A stretch of DNA of 49,707 nucleotides, from the NCBI GenBank assembly GCA_040007395.1, contig JBDTVG010000111.1, positions 1-49,707 on the forward strand, in the 5' to 3' direction. How positions within the stretch are numbered: position 1 is the first letter of the stretch; each line of letters opens with the position of its first letter. The translations under genes were made by a program, and so were the position numbers. The DNA comes from DATGFK01 sp040007395. Its GTDB lineage: Bacteria; Chloroflexota; Anaerolineae; Aggregatilineales; UBA2796. Shown here piece after piece: positions 1 to 7,941 of the stretch. The notes beneath the pieces are model-generated. The model worked only from the letters and a program-made list of their open reading frames with translations, had not been told where the DNA came from and did not search any database.

Positions 1-46
1 ATCCGCACCACTAAAATATTCAAAATAGGGATAGTCGTTCTGAGTA

Positions 47-1300
47 TTACTTCTGTGCCACGATCCAGTGCATTGTCTTGGTCGCCATCTTATCCAGCGC
101 TTGCACGCACAGTGCCAAATGTTCCTCTTTGGTGTCTTCTTCTTTGGCGTGCGAAAGACCACGCAAACTCTGCACGAACAACATGACCGTCGGCACACCC
201 GCCCGTGCGACTTCGGCGGCATCGTGCAACGGGCCACTTGGCAGACGATGCGATACGGCAGTTGTCTCGCGGATGGCTTCGTCCGTCATTTCGATCAGAT
301 CCGGGTTGAACAGGATTGGTGCAATTTGCCAGAGGCGATTCCACTCGACACTAACTTTTTCTTCGGCGGCAAAGCGTTCGCTAGCCTCTTTGGCCTCTTG
401 TAACATCTTCGCCAAGCCCTCAGCGTTCAAGTGACGCTGATCGAGCGTTATATCACATTGGCCTACTACCGCCGTCACGATACCGGGTTTGGTGATAACA
501 CTGCCCACTGTACACACCCCGCCATTGCGTTTGGCGATCTCGCGGATTTCCAGACTGAGTTTCGCGGCTGCACCCAGCGCATCACGTCGCTGATCCATCG
601 GCGTAGACCCAGCGTGCGCCGACTGCCCAATAAAGCGAATGGCGTGCCGTTCGACTCCGAAAGTCCCCAACACCACACCCAGCGGCAAATTCATACTTTC
701 CAGAACCGGGCCCTGTTCGATATGCAGTTCAAGATAGGCGGCGGCATTCTTTAGTTCTCGCTGCGCTTCTTTGGCATGATCCAAATCTACGCCAAATTTA
801 GCAACGGCATCAGTCAGCTTGATGCCCTCTTTGTCTGCCAGATTACGCAAATCGTCAGGATTCATCGTGCCAGAAGCGGCACTTGACCCGAACAAGCTGC
901 GACCAAAGCGTGCGCCTTCTTCATCCGCCCAATCGACCAGACGCACGGTGACGGGTGGTGTACCTTCGCTGGCGATGCGGCGCAGCACTTCCAGCCCCGC
1001 GACAACATTCAACGCTCCGTCCAGCCAGCCGCCATTAGGCACAGAGTCGATATGTCCGCCGATCAGCAGGACTTTATTAGACGCGCCGCGCAGTGTAGCC
1101 CACGAATTGCCCGCCTCATCGACTTCGACTTCGACAGGTAGTTCAGCCAATTTGCCACGCATCCACTCGCGTGCTTTTGCCCACGTATCTGTCCAAGCCA
1201 CACGTTGTGCGCCATCGGCATTGCCCGTGAGCGTTCGGAGTTCCTTGAGTTCATCAATTGCACGCTGTGATTGAACGGTTGAAGGAGTTTGTGTCGTCAT
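47..1300 (-). CDS. M20-family Zn-dependent amidohydrolase (allantoate amidohydrolase / N-carbamoyl amino acid hydrolase type)
   Basis: A 417-residue cytosolic metallohydrolase of the hydantoinase/carbamoylase branch of family M20, which cleaves N-carbamoyl amino acids, allantoate or ureidoglycolate. The binuclear metal site is visible: H83 in GGHIDSV, D94 in GWLDGALN, the acidic pair E127/E128 in DEEGARF, H193 in ELHIEQG and H384 in LSHAKEE. The lid-domain motif SAHAGSTPM is also present. Length matches the usual 400-420. A strong purine-rich ribosome site (GAGGAG) precedes the ATG on the minus strand. No purine or hydantoin pathway genes lie beside it, so the substrate cannot be told. Family assignment is firm; the exact substrate is not. 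Confidence 0.93.
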   Translation of the reverse strand: MTTQTPSTVQSQRAIDELKELRTLTGNADGAQRVAWTDTWAKAREWMRGKLAELPVEVEVDEAGNSWATLRGASNKVLLIGGHIDSVPNGGWLDGALNVVAGLEVLRRIASEGTPPVTVRLVDWADEEGARFGRSLFGSSAASGTMNPDDLRNLADKEGIKLTDAVAKFGVDLDHAKEAQRELKNAAAYLELHIEQGPVLESMNLPLGVVLGTFGVERHAIRFIGQSAHAGSTPMDQRRDALGAAAKLSLEIREIAKRNGGVCTVGSVITKPGIVTAVVGQCDITLDQRHLNAEGLAKMLQEAKEASERFAAEEKVSVEWNRLWQIAPILFNPDLIEMTDEAIRETTAVSHRLPSGPLHDAAEVARAGVPTVMLFVQSLRGLSHAKEEDTKEEHLALCVQALDKMATKTMHWIVAQK

Positions 1301-1433
1301 AATTTTACTTTTCTCCTCACTAATGAAAGGACAAGTTAAAGGATATGGACTGCTGAAATCGTCACCTATATTACCAAATCAAATCCAATGTAACACACGG
1401 CATCTAACCGTATGATTCCGGCTCACGATGCGG

Positions 1434-1439
1434 TATAAT
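1434..1439 (+). promoter_or_regulatory. -10 promoter box for the KTSC gene
   Basis: A perfect TATAAT lies 35 bp before the KTSC start codon, with the ribosome site between them. No good -35 hexamer is seen at the standard distance, so this rests on the -10 match and position only. Confidence 0.45.
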
Positions 1440-1473
1440 ATTCTCCCCACTTATCGGCAATTTGAGAGGTGCG

Positions 1474-1695
1474 ATGGACAGGCAAGAAGTTGACTCAACA
1501 GTCATCGGCGCGGTAGGTCACTCGCGGGTTCTGGAGATCGAGTTTGAAAGTGGCAGAATCTATCAGTATTACGATGTGCCGGAAGCAATCTACGAGGAAA
1601 TGTTAAAGGCCGAGTCGAAGGGCAAATACTTCAACAGCCATATTCGCGGTAAGTTCAAATATCAGGAGATCGAATTTAAGCACCGCGAATCGTAA
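1474..1695 (+). CDS. KTSC domain-containing small protein
   Basis: A 73-residue protein covering a single KTSC domain: the N-terminal VDSTVIGAVGHS, a central IYQYYDVPEAIYEEML and the late GKYFNSHIRGKFKYQEI match the family pattern of a short beta-rich fold ending in a YF.n.IR...Y segment. KTSC domains occur alone or next to lysyl-tRNA synthetase-like or phage proteins, and their role is unknown. I chose the ATG at 1474 rather than the in-frame TTG at 1462, because GAGAGGT sits just upstream of the ATG and the domain begins right after it. It stands alone with its own -10 box and faces the convergent Nif11-like gene. Confidence 0.85.
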   Translation: MDRQEVDSTVIGAVGHSRVLEIEFESGRIYQYYDVPEAIYEEMLKAESKGKYFNSHIRGKFKYQEIEFKHRES

Positions 1696-1710
1696 TGTGG
1701 ATCGTAATGT

Positions 1711-1756
1711 TCAGGGTAAGGCAGTCACCAGTTGGCGACTGCCTCGGTAGTCCTGA
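1711..1756. terminator. Nested inverted repeat between convergent genes (terminator candidate)
   Basis: A perfect 8-bp stem (1719-1726 with 1737-1744) encloses a further CCA/TGG pair, and an outer TCAGG/CCTGA pair (1711-1715 with 1752-1756) extends it. It lies in the gap between the convergent KTSC and Nif11-like genes. There is no clear T tract on either side, so it may slow or terminate transcription or act as an RNA 3' end stabiliser. Confidence 0.5.
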
Positions 1757-1762
1757 TGAAGG

Positions 1763-2005
1763 CTATCGTCTGGATGATCGCTTAAAATAGGCCGCGCCAT
1801 CTTCATTGTTGATAATGCTCAGATCGTCGCTCTGGTAGGGTCGCAGCGAGGCAAGTACATCATCCGTTGTAATCCTAAAGCCAGCCTCATCAGCGATCTG
1901 GATCAGCCCCTGTATATTGTTGTCCTGAAGCGCATTCACCTGTCGCTGCAAAACCTTGTCCTTTTGTAGAAGCTGGTTAAAGGCTAGAAAACTTTCCCTG
2001 CTCAT
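1763..2005 (-). CDS. Nif11-domain peptide (Nif11-like leader family)
   Basis: An 80-residue protein whose first ~55 residues match the Nif11 domain: start MSRESFLAFNQLLQKD, then a LQRQVNALQD helix, an IQIADEAGF turn and ITTDDVLAS. Nif11 domains are either small nitrogen-fixation-associated proteins or leader peptides of ribosomal peptides (NHLP families). The C-terminal ~25 residues are polar, end in FKRSSRR and contain no Cys and no GG site, so a modified core peptide is not evident; DGA near residue 70 is the only leader-like cut site. AGGAG precedes the ATG. No LanM, radical SAM or cyclodehydratase gene is in the window. It lies upstream of, and on the same strand as, a membrane protease gene. 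Confidence 0.7.
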   Translation of the reverse strand: MSRESFLAFNQLLQKDKVLQRQVNALQDNNIQGLIQIADEAGFRITTDDVLASLRPYQSDDLSIINNEDGAAYFKRSSRR

Positions 2006-2156
2006 CGTGCTTTGCTCCTGTCGGTGGGTGCGTTGAGTGCTGGTATGTAGTTAAACACCATTCTATAACCAAGATGCTCGTGGGGATACAAACCTTTACG
2101 GGTTTTTCGCCGTTTTCTCGAAGTTTTTATGAAACTGTTAGGGAGCAAACGGAAAA

Positions 2157-2993
2157 CTAACGCCGAATGAACGCCCAATACAACGCAGCAACCATCACGA
2201 TCACCGCGAGGGCTATCCACAGGCCAATCCATAGCACGGTTGGCGTATTGGTATACATCGCCATTGCTAGTGCATCGTTAGGCGTGCCTTGCAAGGCCGC
2301 CGATTGATTGCCCAAAAGAAAGCGAACATCGTTAATCGCATTCAAGCCCGTGATAAACGCTAGCCCAGTTAGCGCCGCACTCAACACGATGGGTGACGCA
2401 TACGCCGCCAACAGCAACAGCACTACCCCGGCAATCAGCCCAATCATCAGCGCATTGTTGCTGTGAACCAGAATCAGCGTAATCACCACCGCGATTAACG
2501 CCACAATCCGTAGCGGCGTGCGCCAGCGTTCTGAACGCAAGGCTAGTATCCAACACACGGCGATGACTACCGCGCCAATCAACGCATTAAATCCGCTGCC
2601 TGTGTAGAAGATCGCACAGCCTAAAAAGAAAACTGCCAATCCAACGGTCAACGCTTTGATATGGTGGGTGCGATTTGCAGTATAGAGCAGTGTTGCACCG
2701 AATAAGGCTGCGCCAAGATAGCCCATCTGGATCACGAAGAATGGATTGCCACCCCGCGTCGTGGCGACTCCTGAACCATTGTCGAAGACAACAAAGTTCT
2801 CGAAGCGCCCGCCTGTGATTACAGCGGTCAGGCCATGCCCCGTCTCATGCACGAAGGTCACAAGCAGCCGAAAAGGGTATAGCAGCGGACTATCGACGAA
2901 TTGCCACAACACATAGACGAGCACAAACGCGCCTACCGCCACAAGCAGCATTTGCCAGCGCGATGTGCGTCCAACTCCGAAATTGTTTGACAT
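2157..2993 (-). CDS. M50-like membrane metallopeptidase (peptidase M50B-like)
   Basis: A 278-residue integral membrane protein with about eight hydrophobic segments and a zinc-binding HETGH (H49-H53) inside the second segment, followed by a GGRFENFVVFDNGSG beta element, as in the M50B-like group related to site-2 proteases. Members have the HExxH site of intramembrane metalloproteases but mostly unknown substrates. I do not see a convincing downstream NxxPD-type third ligand. The ATG at 2993 is preferred over the GTG at 3011, because GGGAG stands six bases before it. The gene ends about 150 bp from the next one and is divergent from the endonuclease IV gene. Confidence 0.75.
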   Translation of the reverse strand: MSNNFGVGRTSRWQMLLVAVGAFVLVYVLWQFVDSPLLYPFRLLVTFVHETGHGLTAVITGGRFENFVVFDNGSGVATTRGGNPFFVIQMGYLGAALFGATLLYTANRTHHIKALTVGLAVFFLGCAIFYTGSGFNALIGAVVIAVCWILALRSERWRTPLRIVALIAVVITLILVHSNNALMIGLIAGVVLLLLAAYASPIVLSAALTGLAFITGLNAINDVRFLLGNQSAALQGTPNDALAMAMYTNTPTVLWIGLWIALAVIVMVAALYWAFIRR

Positions 2994-3082
2994 GCCAGAC
3001 TCCCTGAACACAAGCCGTTGAATACGTTACAATTAGTCTATTCGACTTGCTACCGAAATTTTATTAAAAGAGGCTTTAACCA

Positions 3083-3988
3083 GTGGCAAAACAACCCCCG
3101 CCCGCCGATCCGATCCGCATGGGAACTGTGGGTGCGCCGCAGGGAACACCCACCAGCGGCACCGCAGCAGCGATCAAATATTCACGGGCGCTTGGCTTCG
3201 ATCACCTTGAGATCGCGTGGGTGCAAAGTGTCCGGGTGAGCGATGAAGCGTGCCACGAGATCGCAGCGGCGGCAGCAGAACACCGCTTATCGTTGAGCGT
3301 CCATGCGCCGTACTATATCAACCTGAATAGCCTGACCGCCGACTTAATGCGGAAAAGCGACGAACGTTTGTTGGCTGCCGCACGCAAGGGTTTTCTCGCT
3401 GGCGCACGGGATATTGTCTTCCATCCCGGTTCATACCACACTCAACCGCCTGAACAGGTATACGAACGGGCACGCGAGAAGTTGCTAGAGATCACCGAGA
3501 TTCTGCGGCAAGAAAAGGTTAATGTAACCTTGCGCCCGGAAACAATGGGCAAGGGCGCGATGTTCGGCACGCTCGAAGAGACAATCCAGTTGAGCCGCGA
3601 TGTTCCCGGCGTACTGCCCGCCATCGACTTTGCCCACTGTCACGCCCGCGACGGTAAGCATAATAGCTACGCGGAGTTCTGCGAGATGCTCAAAGCGGTT
3701 GAACAGGGGCTTGGGCGGGCTGGTCTAGATCACTTACACATCCATCTGTCAGGTATCCAGTATGGGCCGAAGGGCGAAAAGCAGCATATCCCACTTAACG
3801 AAGCCGATATGAAATATCGCGAACTGCTGCAAGCGCTCGTTGATTTCGATGCCAAAGGCTCCATTGCCGTCGAAGCGCCTGAGCCGTTTCACGTTGCCGA
3901 TGCCCTGACCATTCAGGCCACCTATCGCCGCCTAATGAAGCTCAAAGCGGGTGAAGCCGAATTGGAAGCCGAAGACGAAGACCTATAA
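3083..3988 (+). CDS. nfo: Deoxyribonuclease IV (AP endonuclease, Nfo family)
   Basis: A 301-residue TIM-barrel endonuclease that nicks DNA 5' of abasic sites in base excision repair. The Zn ligands of endonuclease IV can be followed in order: H74 in SVHAPYYIN, H114 in FHPGSY, E153 in RPETMG, D182 and H185 in IDFAHCH, H219/H221 in HIHLSG, H235 in EKQHIPL and E263 in AVEAPEP. The usual Asp-x-His pair is replaced by a shorter EKQH version, as in archaeal and Chloroflexota-type relatives. The start is GTG with AAAGAGG upstream; an in-frame ATG at 3119 (residue 13) would also keep the whole barrel. Confidence 0.93.
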   Translation: MAKQPPPADPIRMGTVGAPQGTPTSGTAAAIKYSRALGFDHLEIAWVQSVRVSDEACHEIAAAAAEHRLSLSVHAPYYINLNSLTADLMRKSDERLLAAARKGFLAGARDIVFHPGSYHTQPPEQVYERAREKLLEITEILRQEKVNVTLRPETMGKGAMFGTLEETIQLSRDVPGVLPAIDFAHCHARDGKHNSYAEFCEMLKAVEQGLGRAGLDHLHIHLSGIQYGPKGEKQHIPLNEADMKYRELLQALVDFDAKGSIAVEAPEPFHVADALTIQATYRRLMKLKAGEAELEAEDEDL

Positions 3989-3998
3989 CCCAAAATGC

Positions 3999-4586
3999 CT
4001 AATTACTATTGAGTGCGACGAGCATTTCCGCCAACCGCGATTGGATAATGCCGAGTAGTTCTGCCTGATCCGTGTTCAGTGACCCGCCAGCCCGCGACAG
4101 TAGTTGATCGACACAGTGCATACTGTGCATGACTGGTTCGTGAAGCGTTTGCGACAAAATCATAAGATTTTGGGTGGAGGTCATATCCAGCCCATTGGCT
4201 TGCATCGTGTTAAGCAGTTGATAGCGTTCGAGACAATGAGCAACGCGCGATTTAAGCAGTACCGAGTTATAGGGCTTGAGCAGATAATCTTCTGCGCCCA
4301 GTTCGATACACCGCACAATGTTGTCCAAGTCATTTTCCGCCGAGAGCACAATTACCGGAATCTGCTGCAAGCTGGGATCGGCTTTGAGACGCTCCAGCAC
4401 ACCAAAGCCGTCCATTTTGGGCATCATCAGGTCGAGCAGCACAAGATCAAACGGCTGACTCTGTAGCAGATTCCATGCGTCGAGGCCGTCCTCTGCGACA
4501 GCAGAAGTATGACCTTCCCGTTTCAGTTGACGCGACAGTATCTCGCGATTCATTTCATTGTCATCAACGATTAAGACATGGCTCAT
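3999..4586 (-). CDS. Response regulator, REC domain plus degenerate HisKA-like helical tail
   Basis: A 195-residue protein. Residues 1-122 form a complete receiver domain: acidic pair in VDDNEMN, phospho-acceptor D52 in LLDLMMP, S82 in VLSAEN and K104 in LLKPYN. Residues 140-192 have no DNA-binding motif and look like a histidine-kinase dimerisation helix pair, with TLHEPVMHSMHCVDQLL in the place of SHELRTPL. H149 is retained, but the following Leu-Arg pattern is lost and no ATPase domain follows. It may form dimers or act as a phospho-transfer carrier. No kinase gene is adjacent. The REC call is certain; the reading of the tail is inference. Confidence 0.88.
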   Translation of the reverse strand: MSHVLIVDDNEMNREILSRQLKREGHTSAVAEDGLDAWNLLQSQPFDLVLLDLMMPKMDGFGVLERLKADPSLQQIPVIVLSAENDLDNIVRCIELGAEDYLLKPYNSVLLKSRVAHCLERYQLLNTMQANGLDMTSTQNLMILSQTLHEPVMHSMHCVDQLLSRAGGSLNTDQAELLGIIQSRLAEMLVALNSN

Positions 4587-4639
4587 TCGCCCGCAATCTC
4601 CGGTTATAGCTGTGCTGAATTAAGGTTGATCATTTTGGT

Positions 4640-4663
4640 GGGCGAAGCAGGTCTCGCCCCTGC
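4640..4663. repeat. GC-rich palindromic element in an intergenic gap
   Basis: GGGCGA at 4640-4645 pairs with TCGCCC at 4654-4659, and overlapping GCAGG/CCTGC (4647-4651 with 4659-4663) gives an alternative hairpin. It is more GC-rich than its AT-rich surroundings and resembles small dispersed intergenic palindromes. Only one copy is in the window, so repeat status cannot be shown here. It could also be the terminator of the FmdB-type gene. Confidence 0.35.
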
Positions 4664-4720
4664 ATTTTTGGAAATGCCTATTCCCCTTTAAAGCTGGAAT
4701 AACGATTTTCCCGCTAACCG

Positions 4721-5020
4721 CTAGTCATCGTAGGTATGGTTGAGCGTGCTGCCGGAACGAGCCACTGCATCTTCGCCCAGTTTATCGACTAGCTTTTTTC
4801 GCAGCTTAGGCGTTTCTTCGGCCCATTTGGCGCGTAGTTCTGCTTGTCCGGCATTATGGCTGACATTGGCGGCAGGCCCTTTGAGCAAGCGTGGCGTACT
4901 CGTAATCAGGCGGTGGACTGTCGGGTGTCCATCTGGGCAGGGCGGCATGGGATCATCGAAGCCATGACGTGCCTCGAAGCGCTTGCCGCAGGTATCACAC
5001 TCGTAATCATAGCGTGGCAT
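4721..5020 (-). CDS. FmdB-family zinc ribbon protein
   Basis: A 99-residue protein starting MPRYDYECDTCGKRFE, with the CxxC of a single zinc ribbon and a second half of the site in PPCPDGHPTVHR, the typical FmdB pattern of N-terminal YEYxCxxCG and a following Cys/His pair about 25 residues later. The C-terminal half is charged and helical (LRAKWAEETPKLRKKLVDK). FmdB proteins were named as regulators of formamidase genes, but most are uncharacterised. It lies 28 bp downstream of manA on the same strand and may be co-transcribed with it. Confidence 0.85.
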   Translation of the reverse strand: MPRYDYECDTCGKRFEARHGFDDPMPPCPDGHPTVHRLITSTPRLLKGPAANVSHNAGQAELRAKWAEETPKLRKKLVDKLGEDAVARSGSTLNHTYDD

Positions 5021-5048
5021 AGCAGTTATTCCTCTGACCTCTATTATC

Positions 5049-6065
5049 CTACTCCAACGAACGTCTATCGCCTACCAATGCCATCAATGCCTCGGAGTCT
5101 TGATCTGCGCCAATCTGGTAAGCGCCTATTTGCGACGGCATAAAGGCCGACTGACCCAATGTCAAGTGTGTCGTGTTTTCCGGCTGGGAGAGCGATGATA
5201 GCGTAATATCTCCCTTAGTCACTGTCAGTGTATATGAGGGGGCATGTATTCCCTCAGCCCTGTAATCGATGATAACCTTGCCCTGCTTGAGCGAAATCTT
5301 ATTGAGCGTAAAATACGGATTAGCTATCAGCATCGAGATACTTTGTGGCGCCTCTTGAGGATAGTTGACCTTTGCGGTAGGCCGCACATCGTAGTGCGTC
5401 ACTTTGAGCGACTTGTCGATATGGAGATCGCGGGGTTTTCCGTCCAAGCCCATCCGATCCCAATCGTACACACGGTAGGTCGTGTCGCTAGTCTGCTGCA
5501 ATTCGTAGATCAACAAACCGGGGCCGATAGCGTGCATCGTTCCAGCGGGGACATAGATAAAGTCACCCGGTGCAACATTGACGAATTGCAGCATCTCTTT
5601 GGCTGTGCCAGATTCAATCGCATGGCGAAAGCCTACCGCATCGGTTGCTTGCGAAAATCCATAGACAATCTGACTGTCTGGTGCTGCATCAACAATATAC
5701 CAACACTCTGTTTTTCCGCGTGGCTGCCCCTCTAGTTCAGCGGCAAGCTTGTCGTCGGGATGGACTTGCACCGAGAGCCAATCCTGTGCATCGAGCAACT
5801 TGATCAGCAGAGGGAATTCAGGATCAGCAGTAACGTTACCAACCATCGCTTCAGGATAGGTTGCGATCAATTCGCCCAGCGTTTTGCCGCGAAACTCGCC
5901 ATTTGCCACCCGGTTTTCCCAGTAGATCTCCCACGATTCACCAATAGGTTGATCCGCCGGAAGTGCCTTGCCGAGCCGCGTTTCCAACTGCCGCCCACCC
6001 CAAACTTTCGTGTGCAGGGCTGGCTCAAAAAGGAGTGGATATAGGTTGAGAGTCGAAGCCGTCAT
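5049..6065 (-). CDS. manA: Type I mannose-6-phosphate isomerase
   Basis: A 338-residue cupin-fold enzyme interconverting mannose 6-phosphate and fructose 6-phosphate, which supplies mannose for glycans such as those built by the glycosyltransferases at 15-19 kb. The Zn ligands are seen in QVHPDD (Gln and His), GKTECWY (Glu) and PAGTMHAIG (His). The N-terminal HTKVWGG is typical of the class I bacterial short form. The C-terminal part is divergent, as usual. I chose the ATG at 6065; the earlier in-frame GTG at 6074 has no better ribosome site. A four-codon ORF and a repeated element sit directly upstream (see 6071-6108). Confidence 0.94.
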   Translation of the reverse strand: MTASTLNLYPLLFEPALHTKVWGGRQLETRLGKALPADQPIGESWEIYWENRVANGEFRGKTLGELIATYPEAMVGNVTADPEFPLLIKLLDAQDWLSVQVHPDDKLAAELEGQPRGKTECWYIVDAAPDSQIVYGFSQATDAVGFRHAIESGTAKEMLQFVNVAPGDFIYVPAGTMHAIGPGLLIYELQQTSDTTYRVYDWDRMGLDGKPRDLHIDKSLKVTHYDVRPTAKVNYPQEAPQSISMLIANPYFTLNKISLKQGKVIIDYRAEGIHAPSYTLTVTKGDITLSSLSQPENTTHLTLGQSAFMPSQIGAYQIGADQDSEALMALVGDRRSLE

Positions 6066-6070
6066 AGGTC

Positions 6071-6108
6071 TCACATCCGATCCATGCGCTGGGTAAGGAT
6101 AATTATAC
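6071..6108 (-). promoter_or_regulatory. manA promoter/leader with four-codon ORF; copy 1 of a duplicated element
   Basis: Read on the minus strand, a TATAAT box (6107-6102) is followed by TACCC, then ATG GAT CGG ATG TGA (6085-6071), which stops six bases before the manA ATG. A closely matching block (TATAAT, spacer, TACCC, GCGCATGGATCGGA) recurs at 7587-7632. The -10 box is good and the -35 region poor. A promoter is likely; the role of the tiny ORF is speculative. Confidence 0.45.
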
Positions 6109-6385
6109 TATACGTCTAATGTGAATTCGATTTGACAATCCGCACTATAGCTTGGTCCGTGTTTGCGATTGTCCGTTTAACTCGATGCGCGAACTGTCTA
6201 TTCATGAGGTTAAAGGCGATTCCACATCAGACGTACTATACAGACAAGTGAATGTTGACGCTATGATATTGAGCCGTATTTCCCAAAAGCGCCTCGACCA
6301 AATCTCGGCTAGTGAGTTTGCTCACATAACTTGTCAATAAGGGCATATATCAAGCCTAGTACTCACCCTGACGCACTGTGCCAAC
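6109..6385. other. Intergenic stretch without a recognised gene
   Basis: Together with the manA leader this gap spans about 320 bp between the start of manA and the end of the esterase gene. It holds a small hairpin with a four-base loop (6312-6325) that could mark the esterase mRNA end. A TTGACA at about 6132 has no -10 box at a proper distance. I see no coding signal. Confidence 0.5.
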
Positions 6386-7378
6386 TCAAGGGGATACCAA
6401 TGGACTCTGGCGAGCAAAAAATGCCCAAATGACTGCTGGCGCATCGACATCATGAGTTGTCGACCCCAATAAACGAGGGAAGGTGTAGGTAGGCTGCGGG
6501 ACAACATGACCGCCACCATTGATGGTGTATCCCTCGACTTCCGGTTTCCCCGCGGCTTGATAATCGATTACCGAAACCAATGTCGAACCGGAGGTGGCTT
6601 GATGTGGCAAAATTGTCGGCTCTGGGGCAGTGGTGTATCCAGCGAGGTTGGCAAAATATTGAACTGTCGCGGGCGAAGAGATGACCGATCCACGTGGTTG
6701 AAAGCCAAACAGCGATACTATTCCACCATCAAACGGGCTGATGGGATCGCGAGTGCCTGCCATAATCAGCGCTGGAATGGGCTTCCCACTCAGTTGGCAA
6801 TCGTTATTGTCCACCGTCGGCAAATTCGAGGCAACTGTCGCTACAGCCGCGATCACACCGGGCATTTCGACAGCCAGACGATTCGCCATTTGCCCGCCGT
6901 TCGAGTAACCCATCGCAAAAACGTGCGTCGAATCGATAGCATTTGTGGTCTGAAAATGGGCGATAAGCGCTTTGACTAGGCCTTCATCATCAATATGTTG
7001 CGTATGTGCTGGGTAGTTCGCTTGGCTGCGACAATCGTCCCAATTTCCCATATAGCCATCCGGGTAAACGACTATAAATTTATTGGTATCCGCCAGCATT
7101 TCAAATTCATAAGCCGTCGAGACTCGCATTCCTGCTGAGTCTTGCAGTGAGCCGTGAAAAACGAATAGCAGTGGTGCATGAGCCGGCAAATTGGCAGGGA
7201 TGTAGTACAAATAGGTTCGATTCAATGTACCAACTTGGATATTGCCATTTTGAACAGTTGCACTAGTCTGCGGTAATTGTGGCCTCGGTGTGTACCAGAA
7301 ATACCCGTATGATCCTGCCGTAATAAGCAGAAGAATAACCACTAGCCCAATAACAATTCGCAGAAGTCTTTTGACCAA
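6386..7378 (-). CDS. Membrane-anchored or secreted PHB-depolymerase-like esterase (LpqC/CE1-type)
   Basis: A 330-residue alpha/beta hydrolase. An N-terminal Arg/Lys cap plus a hydrophobic run (residues 4-28) gives a signal anchor, so the enzyme works outside the membrane. The triad is legible: S159 in MGYSNGGQ, D211 in AGTRDPISP and H291 in NGGGHVVP. LFVFHGSLQD carries the oxyanion HG motif, and C116 and C193 could form a disulfide. The family includes poly(3-hydroxybutyrate) depolymerases and feruloyl or acetylxylan esterases, and substrate cannot be chosen from the sequence. It is a single gene, codirectional with manA but separated from it by about 320 bp. Confidence 0.86.
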   Translation of the reverse strand: MVKRLLRIVIGLVVILLLITAGSYGYFWYTPRPQLPQTSATVQNGNIQVGTLNRTYLYYIPANLPAHAPLLFVFHGSLQDSAGMRVSTAYEFEMLADTNKFIVVYPDGYMGNWDDCRSQANYPAHTQHIDDEGLVKALIAHFQTTNAIDSTHVFAMGYSNGGQMANRLAVEMPGVIAAVATVASNLPTVDNNDCQLSGKPIPALIMAGTRDPISPFDGGIVSLFGFQPRGSVISSPATVQYFANLAGYTTAPEPTILPHQATSGSTLVSVIDYQAAGKPEVEGYTINGGGHVVPQPTYTFPRLLGSTTHDVDAPAVIWAFFARQSPLVSP

Positions 7379-7941
7379 GATTTTAGTCCTTTAGTGGATT
7401 AATGAGAATTCTTGTCTGCCCTCTGAAAACCGAGAGCAAATTATTCCTCAGCAGAAGAAGGGCACCCTGTTGGAAAAGTGTCCATCGTAACAGGCCTCAA
7501 ATAGAGTGACCGCACTTTAGAGATTATCCGCAAGTAATTAATTTACGAAACCATTGATTCTTGGATCAAGGCGACAGGGGAATGTGTCACACCTCCGATC
7601 CATGCGCAGGGTAAACATCCCTAGAATTATACAGGCGCAGTGAAATTGGAGTCGTTCCGCCGGGTGTGTAATTTTAGGAGGTTGCCATTTTTGATAGCGC
7701 AAGTACGGTGACTCAAAATGAATAAGTTGAGCCAGCTTCATTATCATCTATGACCCGCAGTACTCAGGCTAATTCTAAATTGATATGCTGCTGTGATCTA
7801 CTGAGGGCTGATTATCAACTATAGTTAACACGTTCACTGAGAGTATAGAGATGCCAATGCAACTTGCAAGAAATATCTGCATTATGATGGCATTCTCTAG
7901 GGCTTTACCCCTATATCGTCGCCTATGCAAATGGAGCAAAA
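7379..7941. other. Long intergenic region between divergent genes
   Basis: About 560 bp separate the divergent esterase and substrate-binding protein genes. It holds copy 2 of the promoter-like element (7587-7632) and a 10-bp palindrome AACTATAGTT (7817-7826) that could be an operator for the sensory operon. Short open frames here have no recognisable domain. I looked for a riboswitch and saw no matching core. Confidence 0.5.
7587..7632 (-). repeat. Copy 2 of the TATAAT-TACCC-GCGCATGGATCGGA element
   Basis: On the plus strand, 7587-7614 matches 6071-6096 with one mismatch and a two-base gap, and both copies carry ATTATA a few bases further on (7626-7631 here, 6102-6107 in copy 1). Here the ATG GAT CGG continues as an open frame of about 20 codons. 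It stands about 210 bp upstream of the esterase start on the same strand and may be its promoter. Confidence 0.45.

Noticed and set aside
4620..4720. tRNA-like segment around the GC palindrome
   Set aside because: The short GC hairpin suggested a tRNA arm, but no TTCGA loop, anticodon arm or acceptor pairing fits.
6131..6150. TTGACA ... TATAGC promoter at 6132
   Set aside because: The spacing between the two boxes is about eight bases, far too short for a sigma-70 promoter.
7379..7941. Riboswitch (c-di-GMP or similar) upstream of the binding protein
   Set aside because: The spacing and length invite one, but no conserved core of a known riboswitch class could be lined up.
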